Source: Nocardioides panzhihuensis
Lineage (GTDB): Bacteria; Actinomycetota; Actinomycetes; Propionibacteriales; Nocardioidaceae
DNA length: 64,000 nucleotides
Reading direction: 5' to 3'
Assembly: GCF_013408335.1 (NCBI RefSeq)
Contig: NZ_JACBZR010000001.1
Span: forward strand, 3,697,501-3,761,500
Shown here: in pieces, positions 43,989 through 52,378 of the stretch
Layout of the letters: the number at the start of each line of letters is the position of its first letter
How positions within the stretch are numbered: the stretch's first letter is position 1
Made by a program: the position numbers and the translations under genes
The notes under the pieces: generated by a model
What the model was told of the DNA's origin: nothing
Databases searched by the model: none
Seen by the model: only the letters and a program-made list of their open reading frames with translations

Positions 43989-45311
43989 CTACCGATACTG
44001 GGCGATGGTCTTCTCCGCAGCCCGCTGCGCCTGCTCCAGGGCTTCGTTCACCGGAAGCCGGCCGCTGACAGCATCGGCGATGAACGGTCGCACCGCGACC
44101 TGAAGCGGCACGAAGTATGGCTTAGCCGGATACGGATGCGCGCCGGCTTCGATCGTTGCCTCAGCCGCTTCCCAGTGGGGGGCCTCTGCCCTCAGCTCGG
44201 GATCCTCGCGCACCGACTCCCGAGCTGGAAAGGCGAGTCGGCCGGCGTCTTTGGCAGCGTCAGCGCTAGTGCCAGCTGCACCAATTTGGGCCAGCAACTC
44301 ATGATCCACCGGCGAATTCTTGGCAATTGAGAAGCCATCTAGGTTTAGCGTGGCCCAAGGGCCACCCCCGGGCTCCACAGAGGGTGCCGCCGCAAAACCG
44401 AACTTACCCGCGAACTCCGACTTCTCGGGGCTGTCGATCTCAGCCGTGCTACCGGTGTACATGATCGTCATCGCCGCATCTCCAGTCTGCATCTGCGTTG
44501 AGACACCAACCGAGTTGGCACTCATGGCGTCTGGCGGCAGATAAGGCACCAGTTTCTGCAGAGACTGCACTGCAGCGACCGATTCCGACGACGTCAGGAG
44601 CGGCTTGTCGGAGTCGGCATCAAGCCATTCACCACCGAGAGAAGCCAGGGAGTTGTTGTAGGCCGTTGTGATGTCAGCGTCCGCAGAGAAGGTCAGCGCA
44701 AGCGGGTGTTCCATCTTTCCGGAATCCCGAATTGTCTTCGCGGCTCGGGCCATCTCGTCCAGGGTCTCGGGAGGCTCGATACCGAGCTCGTCGAAGATGT
44801 CCTTGCGATATGTCAGGACGTGGACGTTAGCCATCATCGGGAGCACATATATCTTGCCCTCGTACCGCGCGAACTCGAGCAGCGCAGGATCGATGTCATC
44901 AAGGTCGTACTCCGCTCCGTGTTCTGCGTAGAACTCATCGAGGGGATACAACCAGTCCTCGCCTGCGTACTGGGAGAGAGTTCCGCTGTAGACCTCGACG
45001 ATGTCGTAGGTTCCCTCGTCTTGACTCAGGGAGAGCTGCGCCTTCTCCAGTTGGGCGTTGAAGTCCACCGGGCTGTGCTTCACGGTGAGGTTCTCCACCT
45101 TCGAGCAACCGTTCTCCATCGCGCCGATGAAGGGGTCCATGGGCGGGGATCCATACGCGAGCAGATCCGTCGTAGTCGCCTCTTGTGGTGCGTCGACCAC
45201 GCATGTCACGTTGCTACCCGCCACTTTGGACCCTGCCCCACATGCGCTCATCGTCAGCACGAGCGATGCGGCCGTCGCGATCGGTACAGAGTATTTGGAG
45301 CATCTGTTCAT
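43989..45311 (-). CDS. Extracellular solute-binding lipoprotein, ABC system 1
   Basis: 440 residues. Lipoprotein signal ending in LTMSAC, then a family-1-type sugar-binding protein with GTYDIVEVYSGTLSQYA, VLPMMANVHVLTYRKDIFDE and a C-terminal repeat-like EALEQAQRAAEKTI. Clear paralog of the protein at 48611. AAGGAGG 6 nt before the ATG at 45311. Transcribed from the promoter at 45661-45690, which leaves a leader of about 340 nt. Confidence 0.9.
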   Translation of the reverse strand: MNRCSKYSVPIATAASLVLTMSACGAGSKVAGSNVTCVVDAPQEATTTDLLAYGSPPMDPFIGAMENGCSKVENLTVKHSPVDFNAQLEKAQLSLSQDEGTYDIVEVYSGTLSQYAGEDWLYPLDEFYAEHGAEYDLDDIDPALLEFARYEGKIYVLPMMANVHVLTYRKDIFDELGIEPPETLDEMARAAKTIRDSGKMEHPLALTFSADADITTAYNNSLASLGGEWLDADSDKPLLTSSESVAAVQSLQKLVPYLPPDAMSANSVGVSTQMQTGDAAMTIMYTGSTAEIDSPEKSEFAGKFGFAAAPSVEPGGGPWATLNLDGFSIAKNSPVDHELLAQIGAAGTSADAAKDAGRLAFPARESVREDPELRAEAPHWEAAEATIEAGAHPYPAKPYFVPLQVAVRPFIADAVSGRLPVNEALEQAQRAAEKTIAQYR

Positions 45312-45560
45312 TGGGAGCCTCCTTGGCTCGATCGTGACGTCTGGACGCTCATCGGGCGCTGCTTCCGGAGGACCGATCTTACCGGCCTTCTCGCCTCTAG
45401 AGCAGGGTTGGTCATACGCATGCTCACTTGGAAGTCCTCTCCGGAACGGCCATCCATGTTTGACCTTGGAACCGGCAATCACTCGACTTGATGCCAATGA
45501 CTCCGGGGCCCGGGCAACTTTCTGAGGCCGGTCCCTCTCCCGCCTGTCGCGACATATCCA

Positions 45561-45611
45561 CTGAGCGCATCACACGTTCAGCCCACGAGGCCGATCCAAT
45601 GATGCGCTCAG
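45561..45611 (-). other. 12-bp inverted repeat in the long leader of ABC operon 1
   Basis: CTGAGCGCATCA (45561-45572) and TGATGCGCTCAG (45600-45611) are exact inverse repeats, 27 nt apart. The stretch 45312-45660 otherwise shows no gene I can support. It could be an RNA stem in the 5' leader or a second regulator site. Confidence 0.4.
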
Positions 45612-45660
45612 CCATATAGCGACGCTGTCGTCGTTAGTACTGCCGAATCGGATCCAGTCC

Positions 45661-45690
45661 TTTATACGTATGCATTGTCTGAAAAGTCAA
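45661..45690 (-). promoter_or_regulatory. Promoter of ABC operon 1 with LacI-type operator in the spacer
   Basis: On the minus strand: TTGACT (45690-45685), an 18-nt spacer and TATAAA (45666-45661). The operator GCATACGTATAA (45673-45662) covers the end of the spacer and the -10. It matches the motif shared by the other LacI-region promoters. The region from here to 45975 shows no gene. Confidence 0.7.
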
Positions 45691-45975
45691 TGGCCTCATA
45701 GAGATTTTGGGCAAATTCGGGCCCCCCGAGGTGGTCGCTGAACCCATCCACCTGCGGAGGCGTTCACGATCCGATCCACGTTCTCCCGGATCGATCCCCG
45801 ATCACCTCGGCAGGTCCTCGCCGCCTGGTTATGGTCGCGATCCTCGCAGTTCAGCGACCGATTGATCATCGCGGGCGACGGGAAGAAATTGCGTGCCGCG
45901 AAAGACAGAGGACGTCCGCGCACCCATCTGGACAAACTGCACTGGCCACGGGATCGGCTCCGTGCTCAGCCAGGC

Positions 45976-46266
45976 TCAGCCAGGCCGCCGTGGCAGCGAA
46001 TACGAAACGAGATCGCCGCCGACCGCGAACGCCTGGCGGCGTCCACCAACCTCGTCGATGACGCACGAGACCAACGGCACCGCGAACTGGTTGACGACGT
46101 CGTCAGTGAAGCCACCGTCCGTCAGGAACTGTCCCCAGGCCGGGCCGCTTTCGGTCGCGAGCAGCCGGCGGGCGCGTCGGCGGAAGCCGGCCGCCTGCGC
46201 CAGCATCCTCACGAAACGGGGGTCACCGAGACGGGTCGGGTCGGGTCGGCCAGATGCCGCCGACAC
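45976..46266 (-). pseudogene. Fragment of a flavin amine-oxidase-like gene
   Basis: Only an internal stretch of about 60 residues is recognisable (AAGFRRRARRLLATE, then a GGFTDDVVNQFAVPLVSCV block). It matches the part of NAD(P)-binding FAD amine oxidoreductases that normally reads FMVPLVSAVWS and is often found beside CarH/LitR photoreceptors. No FAD-binding N-terminus or C-terminus is present. Probably a relic; the match is from memory of the family. Confidence 0.45.
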
Positions 46267-46736
46267 CCTTCCCCCCGCCCCTGGAAGAGCTCGGGGACAC
46301 CTGGGCCGACGGCCGGGTCAGCGTCGCCGGCGAGCATCTCGCGTCGAACGCGGTGATGCGGCGTCTCGCCGTCGCCTACGAGGCGGCGGCCACCCATGGT
46401 CACGGCCCTCGTATCACCCTCGGGCTGGCTCCCCACACCCGGCACGAGATCGGGCTCTTCGCCTTCGCCGTCGCCGCCCGACGCCGCGGCATGGACACCG
46501 ACTACCTGGGTGCCGACCTTCCCCTCGACGACTGGCTCGGCGTCGTCGACGATCCCGATCTCGCCGCCGTCGTGCTCGCGATCCCCACCACGGCCGACAT
46601 CCCCTGCGCCGACGAGGTGATCACCGCCCTGTGCGACCGCCGCCCCGATCTCGTCGTGGCCGGCGCCAAGACGCTGGCCACCGTGATCTCGCGGACGCCG
46701 CCGTTACCGCCCGGGGAGTCGAGCAGAACGCGGTGA
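46254..46736 (+). pseudogene. Remnant of a CarH/LitR-type B12-dependent photoreceptor regulator
   Basis: A cobalamin-binding domain without its MerR DNA-binding N-terminus. It keeps the CarH signature W-x9-EH (WADGRVSVAGEH, about residues 17-28) and the Rossmann motif RHEIG (about 63-67) that holds the lower B12 ligand. Homology fades after VVAGAKTLATV and the frame ends in unrelated residues. No start with a ribosome site. Intact CarH/LitR proteins bind adenosylcobalamin and repress light-induced genes; this copy cannot bind DNA. Confidence 0.6.
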
Positions 46737-46797
46737 CGACGCTCAGCTCGCATCGGCGAGCCGAACGTCGTCGACCGGTATCCGGCCTCCCGGTGAG

Positions 46798-47702
46798 TCA
46801 GCTCTTCACGGAGCCGCTGGTCAGACCCGCGACGAGGTACCGCTGAGCGGCGAGTGCCAGGAACACGATCGGGATGGTCAGGATCACGATCCCGGCCGCC
46901 GCCTGTTGCAACTGCGGCAGCGACTGGCCGACCTGCGCGGCGAGGAAGACCGGTGCGGTCTGGGCATCCACGTCGGTGAGCACGGCCGGCAGCATGTAGG
47001 ACTGGAAGGCCATCAAAAAGGTGAGGATGCTTGCGGTCACCAGGCCCGGGCCCATGACAGGCAGGATGATCCTGCGGAACGCGCCCCACCTGGTGCAACC
47101 GTCGATCATTGCCGCCTCGTCGAGCTCGTTGGGGATCGCGGCGAAGAAGTTCCGCAACAACCAGATCGTGAACGGCATGTCGAGGGCGATGAAGGCGATC
47201 GACAGACCGATGCGGGTGTCGTAGAGCCCGAACCGCGTGATCAGGTCGTAGAAGGGCAGCATGACGGCAAACCCCGGGATCGCACGGAACAGCAGCGCGA
47301 CCGCGAGGATGAGGGCACTGGTCACGCCTCCGAACCGGCTCAACGCGTACGCCGCCGGCGCGCCGACCAGCAGCGTGACCACGACCGAGATCGCCCCGAC
47401 GACAACCGAGTTCATGACGAACCTGTAGAAGTCGGTCTCCAGCCACAGGCTGCGGAACGCGTCGAGCGTCGGGGTGTAAAACACCTTGGGCGGGACGCGA
47501 ACGCGTCGATCAGCGGCTTTGTCGCCGACATGAAGGTCCAGATCAGCGGGAACACCATCGCCAGCGTGACGATGACCAGTGCCCCGGTCACCAGCACCGT
47601 GGTTCGCCGTTCACGCCGGTCCCGCCCACGGTTGCGCGGCGGCCCCACCACGGGAGTCGTCGATTCGATCAGGTCGTCCGTCGCAGTCATCTGGCTGCTC
47701 AT
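46798..47702 (-). pseudogene. Carbohydrate ABC permease (MalG type), system 2, frameshifted
   Basis: The first 70 or so codons (from ATG 47702) and the rest (readable from 47484 to 46798) are in different frames. The family sequence AFAS-P-PKVFYTPTLDAF would be restored by one extra base near 47494-47496, in a G/C-rich run. The downstream part is intact, with the EAA loop ELDEAAMIDGCTRWGAFRRI. Either a recent inactivating mutation or a sequencing error; if real, importer 2 lacks a permease. ATGA overlap with the MalF-type gene. Confidence 0.8.
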
Positions 47703-48571
47703 GACCCCTCCTTGACTTCGCGGTAGACCTGCCGCACGAAGGGCGCGATCAGGACGAACATGACCAGCAACATCAAGATGTTTACCGCACTGCCGAGACC
47801 GAGATTCTGCTGGTCGCGAGCGAACGCGTTCTGGAACACATAGAGGTTGACCGACTGGCTACCGACCGCCTGAGCGTTCGGAGCGAGCGGAATGAGCGCG
47901 TCGAAGAGCCCCAGTCCGCCCATGATCGAGGTGAGCGTGAGGAACCTGACCATCGGGCCGAGCATGGGGATGACGACGTGCCACTGTCGCTGCCACCAGT
48001 TGGCTCCGTCGATGGTCGCGGCCTCGAGCTGCTCCTCGGGGACCCCCTTCAGGGCACCGAGGAACACCAGCATCATGAACGGCAGCGATGCCCAGGTCGC
48101 CGCCATCAGCACGAGCGTACGGTTGGGCCACGTGCTCGTGAACCACTGAACGGTCTGGCCGGTGAGGCTCTCGATGCCGAGGTTGACGAGACCCCCGAAG
48201 CTGTCGTCGAAGAGCCACGAGAACGCGGTCGCACCGATCACCGCCGGGATCACGTACGGCGTCAGCAGGATCCCGAGGAAGAGCGACTTCCCGCGCCGAG
48301 CACGGTGCATGAGCAGCGCGAGACCGTACCCCAGGGCCAGCGCGAGCACCGTGTGCACCACCGCGAACCCCACGGTGAAGAACACCGCGGTGTGGAAGGT
48401 CGAGTCGGTGAGCACCCGCTGGTAGTTGTCGAACCCGATCCATTCCCCGGGCGTCCCGTACTGGACGCTCTGGAAGCTCCAGACGATCGAGTAGACCAAC
48501 GGCACCGCCAGCAGCGCCACCATCATGATCAAGCTCGGGGTGACCCCGATCGCAAAGTCCCTGCGTTTCAT
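47699..48571 (-). CDS. Carbohydrate ABC transporter permease (MalF type), system 2
   Basis: 290 residues, six membrane segments, EAA loop EEQLEAATIDGANWWQRQW. Paralog of the system 1 gene with strongly GC-biased codons like the rest of the genome. Lies 39 nt after its binding-protein gene. Confidence 0.9.
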   Translation of the reverse strand: MKRRDFAIGVTPSLIMMVALLAVPLVYSIVWSFQSVQYGTPGEWIGFDNYQRVLTDSTFHTAVFFTVGFAVVHTVLALALGYGLALLMHRARRGKSLFLGILLTPYVIPAVIGATAFSWLFDDSFGGLVNLGIESLTGQTVQWFTSTWPNRTLVLMAATWASLPFMMLVFLGALKGVPEEQLEAATIDGANWWQRQWHVVIPMLGPMVRFLTLTSIMGGLGLFDALIPLAPNAQAVGSQSVNLYVFQNAFARDQQNLGLGSAVNILMLLVMFVLIAPFVRQVYREVKEGS

Positions 48572-48610
48572 CCGTGCCTCCTATCTGTGAACAGGGATCG
48601 ACGCCGACGA

Positions 48611-49915
48611 TCAGTCGGTGAGTGCCTTCTCGGCCGACGCCGTGCTCGCAGCGAGCGCCTCGTCGACGGAGGTCTGTCCGATGATGGCCTGCAGCAGCAG
48701 CGGCGAGGTCGCGTTCTGCATGTTGCCGAGCCAAGTCTCCATCGGCGGAGTCGCCGCACCACCGGCCAGTGCCTCCTGGACAGCCGCTGCGTACCGCGTG
48801 TTCTCTTCGGTAGCGATGCCCTCACGGGCGGGGAAGGCTGCGGGCACGGCCTGGCTCGACGCCTCGGCACTGACGGATGCCGCCATCATGCGGAACAGCA
48901 GGTCCGCATCGATGTCGGTGTTCGCCGGGATCGACCATCCGTCGACCGAAACCGTGGACGCGATCGGGCCGCCCTTCTCGAGCGCCGGCGGAGCGGCGAA
49001 GGCGAAGTTCTCGGCATAGGGCGTGAGCTTGGGGTTGCTCAGATCCGCCATCCGCCCCGAGTACATGATCGCCATCGCGGCCTTGCCGTTCATCAGCTGC
49101 TGCTGGACACGGGGTTGGTCGAACGCGGCGACCTCGGGATCCATCAACGGACGCAGGTCCGCCAGGGTCTGCAGGGCGGTCTTCGCCTCAGGCGTGTCGA
49201 GCGCCGGCTTCTTGGTCTTCGGGTCGAGGTATCCCCCACCTTGGGCCCGTAGCAGCTGCTCGAACATGGTGGAGGAGTTGTCGGCGAGCGGAAGCGCGAG
49301 CGGGCTCTTGATCTCGCCCGCGTCCTGGATCTTCTCCGCCGCCGTGACCATCTCGTCATAGGTCGTCGGCGGCTCGAGGTCGAGCTCCTCGAAGACGTCC
49401 TCCCGGTAGACCAGCGTCATGACGTTGGACATCGTCGGCAGGGCGTAGAGCTCGCCGTCGTACGACATCCCCTCGAGCATGATCGGGTCGAGCTCGTCGA
49501 GACCGTACTCGTCGGCGTACTTGTCGAACAGGTCACCGAGCGGCATCAGCTTCTCGGTGCTGGCATAGCCGGGCACCGCGCCGGAGTACATCCCGATGAT
49601 GTCGTAGGTGCCCTGCCCGCCCGCGAGCGTGGTCGCGGTCTTCTGATACTGACCGGCGAAGTCGATCGGGGCGTGCTTGACCTCGACGCCGTCCTTGGAG
49701 CAGCTCTTCACCAGTGCGTTCGAGAAGGGGTCGGTCGCCGAGGAGTTGTAGGAGAGGAGACTGACCTTGACGTTACCGGCGCCCGACACGTCGCAGTCGA
49801 CCGCTTTGATGTCGCTTCCGGCCGACTGCGATCCGGCACTGCAGGCAGTGGCCACGGAGACGAGGGCAACCACGGACAGGATGGCCGCGGGTTTGAACGA
49901 ACGGATGATTGCCAT
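48611..49915 (-). CDS. Extracellular solute-binding lipoprotein, ABC system 2
   Basis: 434 residues from the ATG at 49915 (GGAGG with a long 10-nt spacing). Lipobox VSVATAC. Shares with system 1 the blocks CSKDGVEVKHAPIDFAGQ, GTYDIIGMYSGAVPGYA and LPTMSNVMTLVYREDVFEEL, so both probably bind related ligands. First gene of ABC operon 2; the operators at 49945-50012 lie just upstream. Confidence 0.9.
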   Translation of the reverse strand: MAIIRSFKPAAILSVVALVSVATACSAGSQSAGSDIKAVDCDVSGAGNVKVSLLSYNSSATDPFSNALVKSCSKDGVEVKHAPIDFAGQYQKTATTLAGGQGTYDIIGMYSGAVPGYASTEKLMPLGDLFDKYADEYGLDELDPIMLEGMSYDGELYALPTMSNVMTLVYREDVFEELDLEPPTTYDEMVTAAEKIQDAGEIKSPLALPLADNSSTMFEQLLRAQGGGYLDPKTKKPALDTPEAKTALQTLADLRPLMDPEVAAFDQPRVQQQLMNGKAAMAIMYSGRMADLSNPKLTPYAENFAFAAPPALEKGGPIASTVSVDGWSIPANTDIDADLLFRMMAASVSAEASSQAVPAAFPAREGIATEENTRYAAAVQEALAGGAATPPMETWLGNMQNATSPLLLQAIIGQTSVDEALAASTASAEKALTD

Positions 49916-49944
49916 GACGATTCGACCTCCAAGGTCTGGGTTAT

Positions 49945-50012
49945 GCATCCGTATACTTAGCCTTCGTCACCTAATTGTCAATAGAAAAGAACGCAAAACT
50001 GCATCCGTATTC
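49945..50012 (-). promoter_or_regulatory. Promoter of ABC operon 2 with two LacI-type operators
   Basis: TTGACA on the minus strand (49981-49976) precedes a TAAGTA -10-like box (49959-49954) by 16 nt. Operator-like GCATCCGTATAC (49945-49956) overlaps the -10, and GCATCCGTATTC (50001-50012) lies upstream of the -35, 56 bp away centre to centre. Each differs from GCATACGTATGC at two positions. Confidence 0.6.
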
Positions 50013-50033
50013 ATTGCGGATCGAACGTCCGGT

Positions 50034-51029
50034 TCAGCTCGATGCAGCGTGCGTCGCCCGACGCACCAGCTCGGTGGGCACCGTCTCGTGAACGGCTTCC
50101 ACCGACGGGCCTCCCGACAGCCTCTGGACGATGCGCTGGGCGGCGAGTCGCGCCATCAGCACGAAGTCGACGCGGACAGTGGTCAGCTGAAAGCAAGGCC
50201 ATCCGGCCACGTCGAGGTCATCGAACCCTACGATGTCGACATCGCCAGGCACTTCGAGCCCCATCTGACGGGCTTCGTTGAGCGCCCCGACGGCCAGGAT
50301 GTCGGTGACGCAGAAGACGGCCGTGGGCGGGTCGGCCTGCGTCATGATCCGCCGAAATCCGGCACTTCCGTCCTCATAGGCGAATCGTCCGCGCGAGACC
50401 CTGCGGGGCGGAAGGTCGAGCCCGAACTCGTCGAGCGCGGCCCGGAAGCCAGCCTCTCGATCCCTCGAGCTGCTCGCCTGTTCCGGCCCCAGGATCGCGC
50501 CGATACGTCGATGGCCGCATTCGTGCAACAGACGCCCGACCGCGGCCCCGCCACCACTGTTGTCCGCGGTCACGCTGTCGGCATCGATCAGCGCGCTGAC
50601 ACGGTTCATCTGGACGAACGGGAACCCTTTCCCATGGAGCATGTGGGGAAGTGAGGAATGGAGCTCGGACGTGGTGAGGATCGCCCCGTCGACCGAACCG
50701 TCGAGCAGCCGCTCGTACGCCGACATCTCGTCGCCCCGCTCGGCGAACACCACCATCCGGTAGCCCAGATCCATCAATGCGTCGTGCACCGGGGCCACCA
50801 GGCGGGGGTACAGCGCGTTGTCAAGGTCCGCGACCATCGCGATCTGATGGGTCGATCGCGTCGAAAGACTGCGCCCGACCTCGCTGCGTACATAGCCGAG
50901 CGTGCGGGCGGCCTCGGCCACCTTCGCCCTGGTCGCCGCCGAGACACGATGGTCATTCCGCAACGCCCTCGATACGGTCGCCTGAGAAACGCCCGCGAGC
51001 CTGGCGACGTCATGACTTGTGACGGCCAT
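50034..51029 (-). CDS. LacI-family transcriptional regulator
   Basis: 331 residues. N-terminal LacI helix-turn-helix TSHDVARLAGVSQATVSRAL and hinge LGYVRSEVGRSLST, then a periplasmic-binding-like effector domain (MVVFAERGDEMSAYERLLDG, AILGPEQASSSRDREAGF, GDVDIVGFDDLDVAGW). Lies between ABC operon 2 and a divergent SnoaL gene. I infer that it represses the four promoters that carry ATACGTAT-type dyads, with the imported compound or an intermediate as inducer. Confidence 0.92.
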   Translation of the reverse strand: MAVTSHDVARLAGVSQATVSRALRNDHRVSAATRAKVAEAARTLGYVRSEVGRSLSTRSTHQIAMVADLDNALYPRLVAPVHDALMDLGYRMVVFAERGDEMSAYERLLDGSVDGAILTTSELHSSLPHMLHGKGFPFVQMNRVSALIDADSVTADNSGGGAAVGRLLHECGHRRIGAILGPEQASSSRDREAGFRAALDEFGLDLPPRRVSRGRFAYEDGSAGFRRIMTQADPPTAVFCVTDILAVGALNEARQMGLEVPGDVDIVGFDDLDVAGWPCFQLTTVRVDFVLMARLAAQRIVQRLSGGPSVEAVHETVPTELVRRATHAASS

Positions 51030-51092
51030 CGTCCACTCCTACCGGTTTCGGTCCTTCGCACGGACTGTCGCGATCGGCAGTCTCGGCGATGA

Positions 51093-51104
51093 GAATACGT
51101 GTGC
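51093..51104 (-). promoter_or_regulatory. Possible LacI autoregulation operator
   Basis: GAATACGTGTGC matches the GCATACGTATGC consensus at 10 of 12 positions. It lies 64-75 bp before the LacI start, near a TATTCT -10-like box. In the divergent region shared with the gene at 51227. Confidence 0.45.
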
Positions 51105-51191
51105 CAGACACGTTGCGTCCCGAACAGCGATCCTTCGCGTGTCTCATGAGCGCCGATGAAGGCGTCAAGCGACAGGACGAAGCTCACCCTC

Positions 51192-51220
51192 TTGACAGTC
51201 GAGTGCATACGTATGATTAT
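51192..51220 (+). promoter_or_regulatory. Promoter with embedded LacI operator; predicted leaderless transcript
   Basis: TTGACA (51192-51197), 17-nt spacer, GATTAT (51215-51220). The operator GCATACGTATGA (51205-51216) fills the spacer. The expected transcription start 7 nt after the -10 coincides with the ATG at 51227, and no ribosome site lies before it. Confidence 0.65.
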
Positions 51221-51226
51221 CCGATC

Positions 51227-52261
51227 ATGCCACACGTAGGGGCCCCCGAGCCCACTCTGGACCCGTCCGCTCACCGCCCGTTCGCCAGCGTCGAGGAATA
51301 CATCCTGCGGTGCACCGACGAGATCTGGGTCGATCGCGGCGTCGGCCTGATCGACACCGCCTACTACGACCCCGAGGTACGCATCCACGGCGCGTTCGGC
51401 ACCTCCGTTGGCCTGGCGCCCGTGCTCGCGGGGACCACCCAGAGCATCGCGTCCTACCCCGACGAGGTGGGGTTCGGCGAAGACGTGGTCTGGGAGCCGC
51501 GTGGGTCACAGTCGTTCATCTCCTCCCACCGCGTCTACAGCACGGGCACGAACACCGGATGGACCAGCTATGGCCCTCCCTCCGGCCGTCACTTCGAGAA
51601 GCGAGCTCTGGCTCATTGCCTGGTGAAGGACGGCAAGATCATCGAGGAGTGGGTGGTTCGCGACGAACATCGACTCGTGACGGATCTCGGCCACGACCCA
51701 CATGAGGTTGCCCGCCGGTTCGCTGAGCGTGGCGACTGGCAGCCGCTCGAGCTCGGTGACCTTCCCGAGGATCCGATCCGGACCGGGGTCTCCGGCGTAC
51801 GCGACTCCGAGACCGCCCCTGCCGAAGGTCAACGCATCGTCGAGATGTTCGACCAGATGTGGAACGCCCGCCGGCTCGACCGGATCAGTGACTTCTACGA
51901 CCGCGACGTCGTGCTCCACACCTCGCGCGGTCGCACGTTGCAGGGACTGCGACAGGTCTCGACCGAGACTCTCGACATGCTGGCCGCCTTCCCTGACGCG
52001 CAGCAGCGGATCCTCGATGTCTGCATCGACGACCACCCGCAGCGGGGGCAGCGAGCCGCCGTGGTGTGGCTGCTCGAGGGGACCTACTCCGGCTACGACG
52101 TCTTCGGGCCGGCGACGGGACTGCCGATCCAGCTGCTCGGCGCTTCACAGCTCGTCCTCGAGCACGGCAGGATCGTCCGCGAGTTCCGGGTGTACGACGA
52201 GCTCGCGCTCGCCATCCAGATCGAGCAGGGCCGCCTGCGGTCGACCACTGCCGGTTCCTGA
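51227..52261 (+). CDS. Two-domain SnoaL/NTF2-like protein, family B copy 3 (divergent member)
   Basis: 344 residues. First half with VEEYILRCTDEIW, YYDPEVRIHGAFGTS and VKDGKIIEEWVVRDEH; second half with MFDQMWNARRLDRISDFYDRD, VVWLLEGTYSGYDVFGP and IVREFRVYDELALAIQIEQG. Monocistronic, facing the large operon, with a terminator between. I start at 51227 because the promoter ends there and the upstream frame has no ribosome site. Function unknown. Confidence 0.75.
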   Translation: MPHVGAPEPTLDPSAHRPFASVEEYILRCTDEIWVDRGVGLIDTAYYDPEVRIHGAFGTSVGLAPVLAGTTQSIASYPDEVGFGEDVVWEPRGSQSFISSHRVYSTGTNTGWTSYGPPSGRHFEKRALAHCLVKDGKIIEEWVVRDEHRLVTDLGHDPHEVARRFAERGDWQPLELGDLPEDPIRTGVSGVRDSETAPAEGQRIVEMFDQMWNARRLDRISDFYDRDVVLHTSRGRTLQGLRQVSTETLDMLAAFPDAQQRILDVCIDDHPQRGQRAAVVWLLEGTYSGYDVFGPATGLPIQLLGASQLVLEHGRIVREFRVYDELALAIQIEQGRLRSTTAGS

Positions 52262-52285
52262 CCTGACCGGATCCGGGCTGAGACG

Positions 52286-52339
52286 CCGATCTCCGGCGCC
52301 GTCGGTCACCAGGAGGTGGCCGTCGGCGCCGGAGATCGG
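52286..52339. terminator. Bidirectional terminator between convergent SnoaL genes
   Basis: Perfect 16-bp stem CCGATCTCCGGCGCCG / CGGCGCCGGAGATCGG. The 22-nt loop can fold further (GGTCACC with GGTGGCC, one G-T pair). Confidence 0.8.
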
Positions 52340-52378
52340 TAGCGGTGGACGAGTCGTCTGCAGCGACCGTCGCTGCTC

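Noticed and set aside
45424..45615. A 63-codon frame in the leader of ABC operon 1
   Set aside because: No ribosome site, no recognisable sequence, and it spans the inverted repeat; not enough to call a gene.
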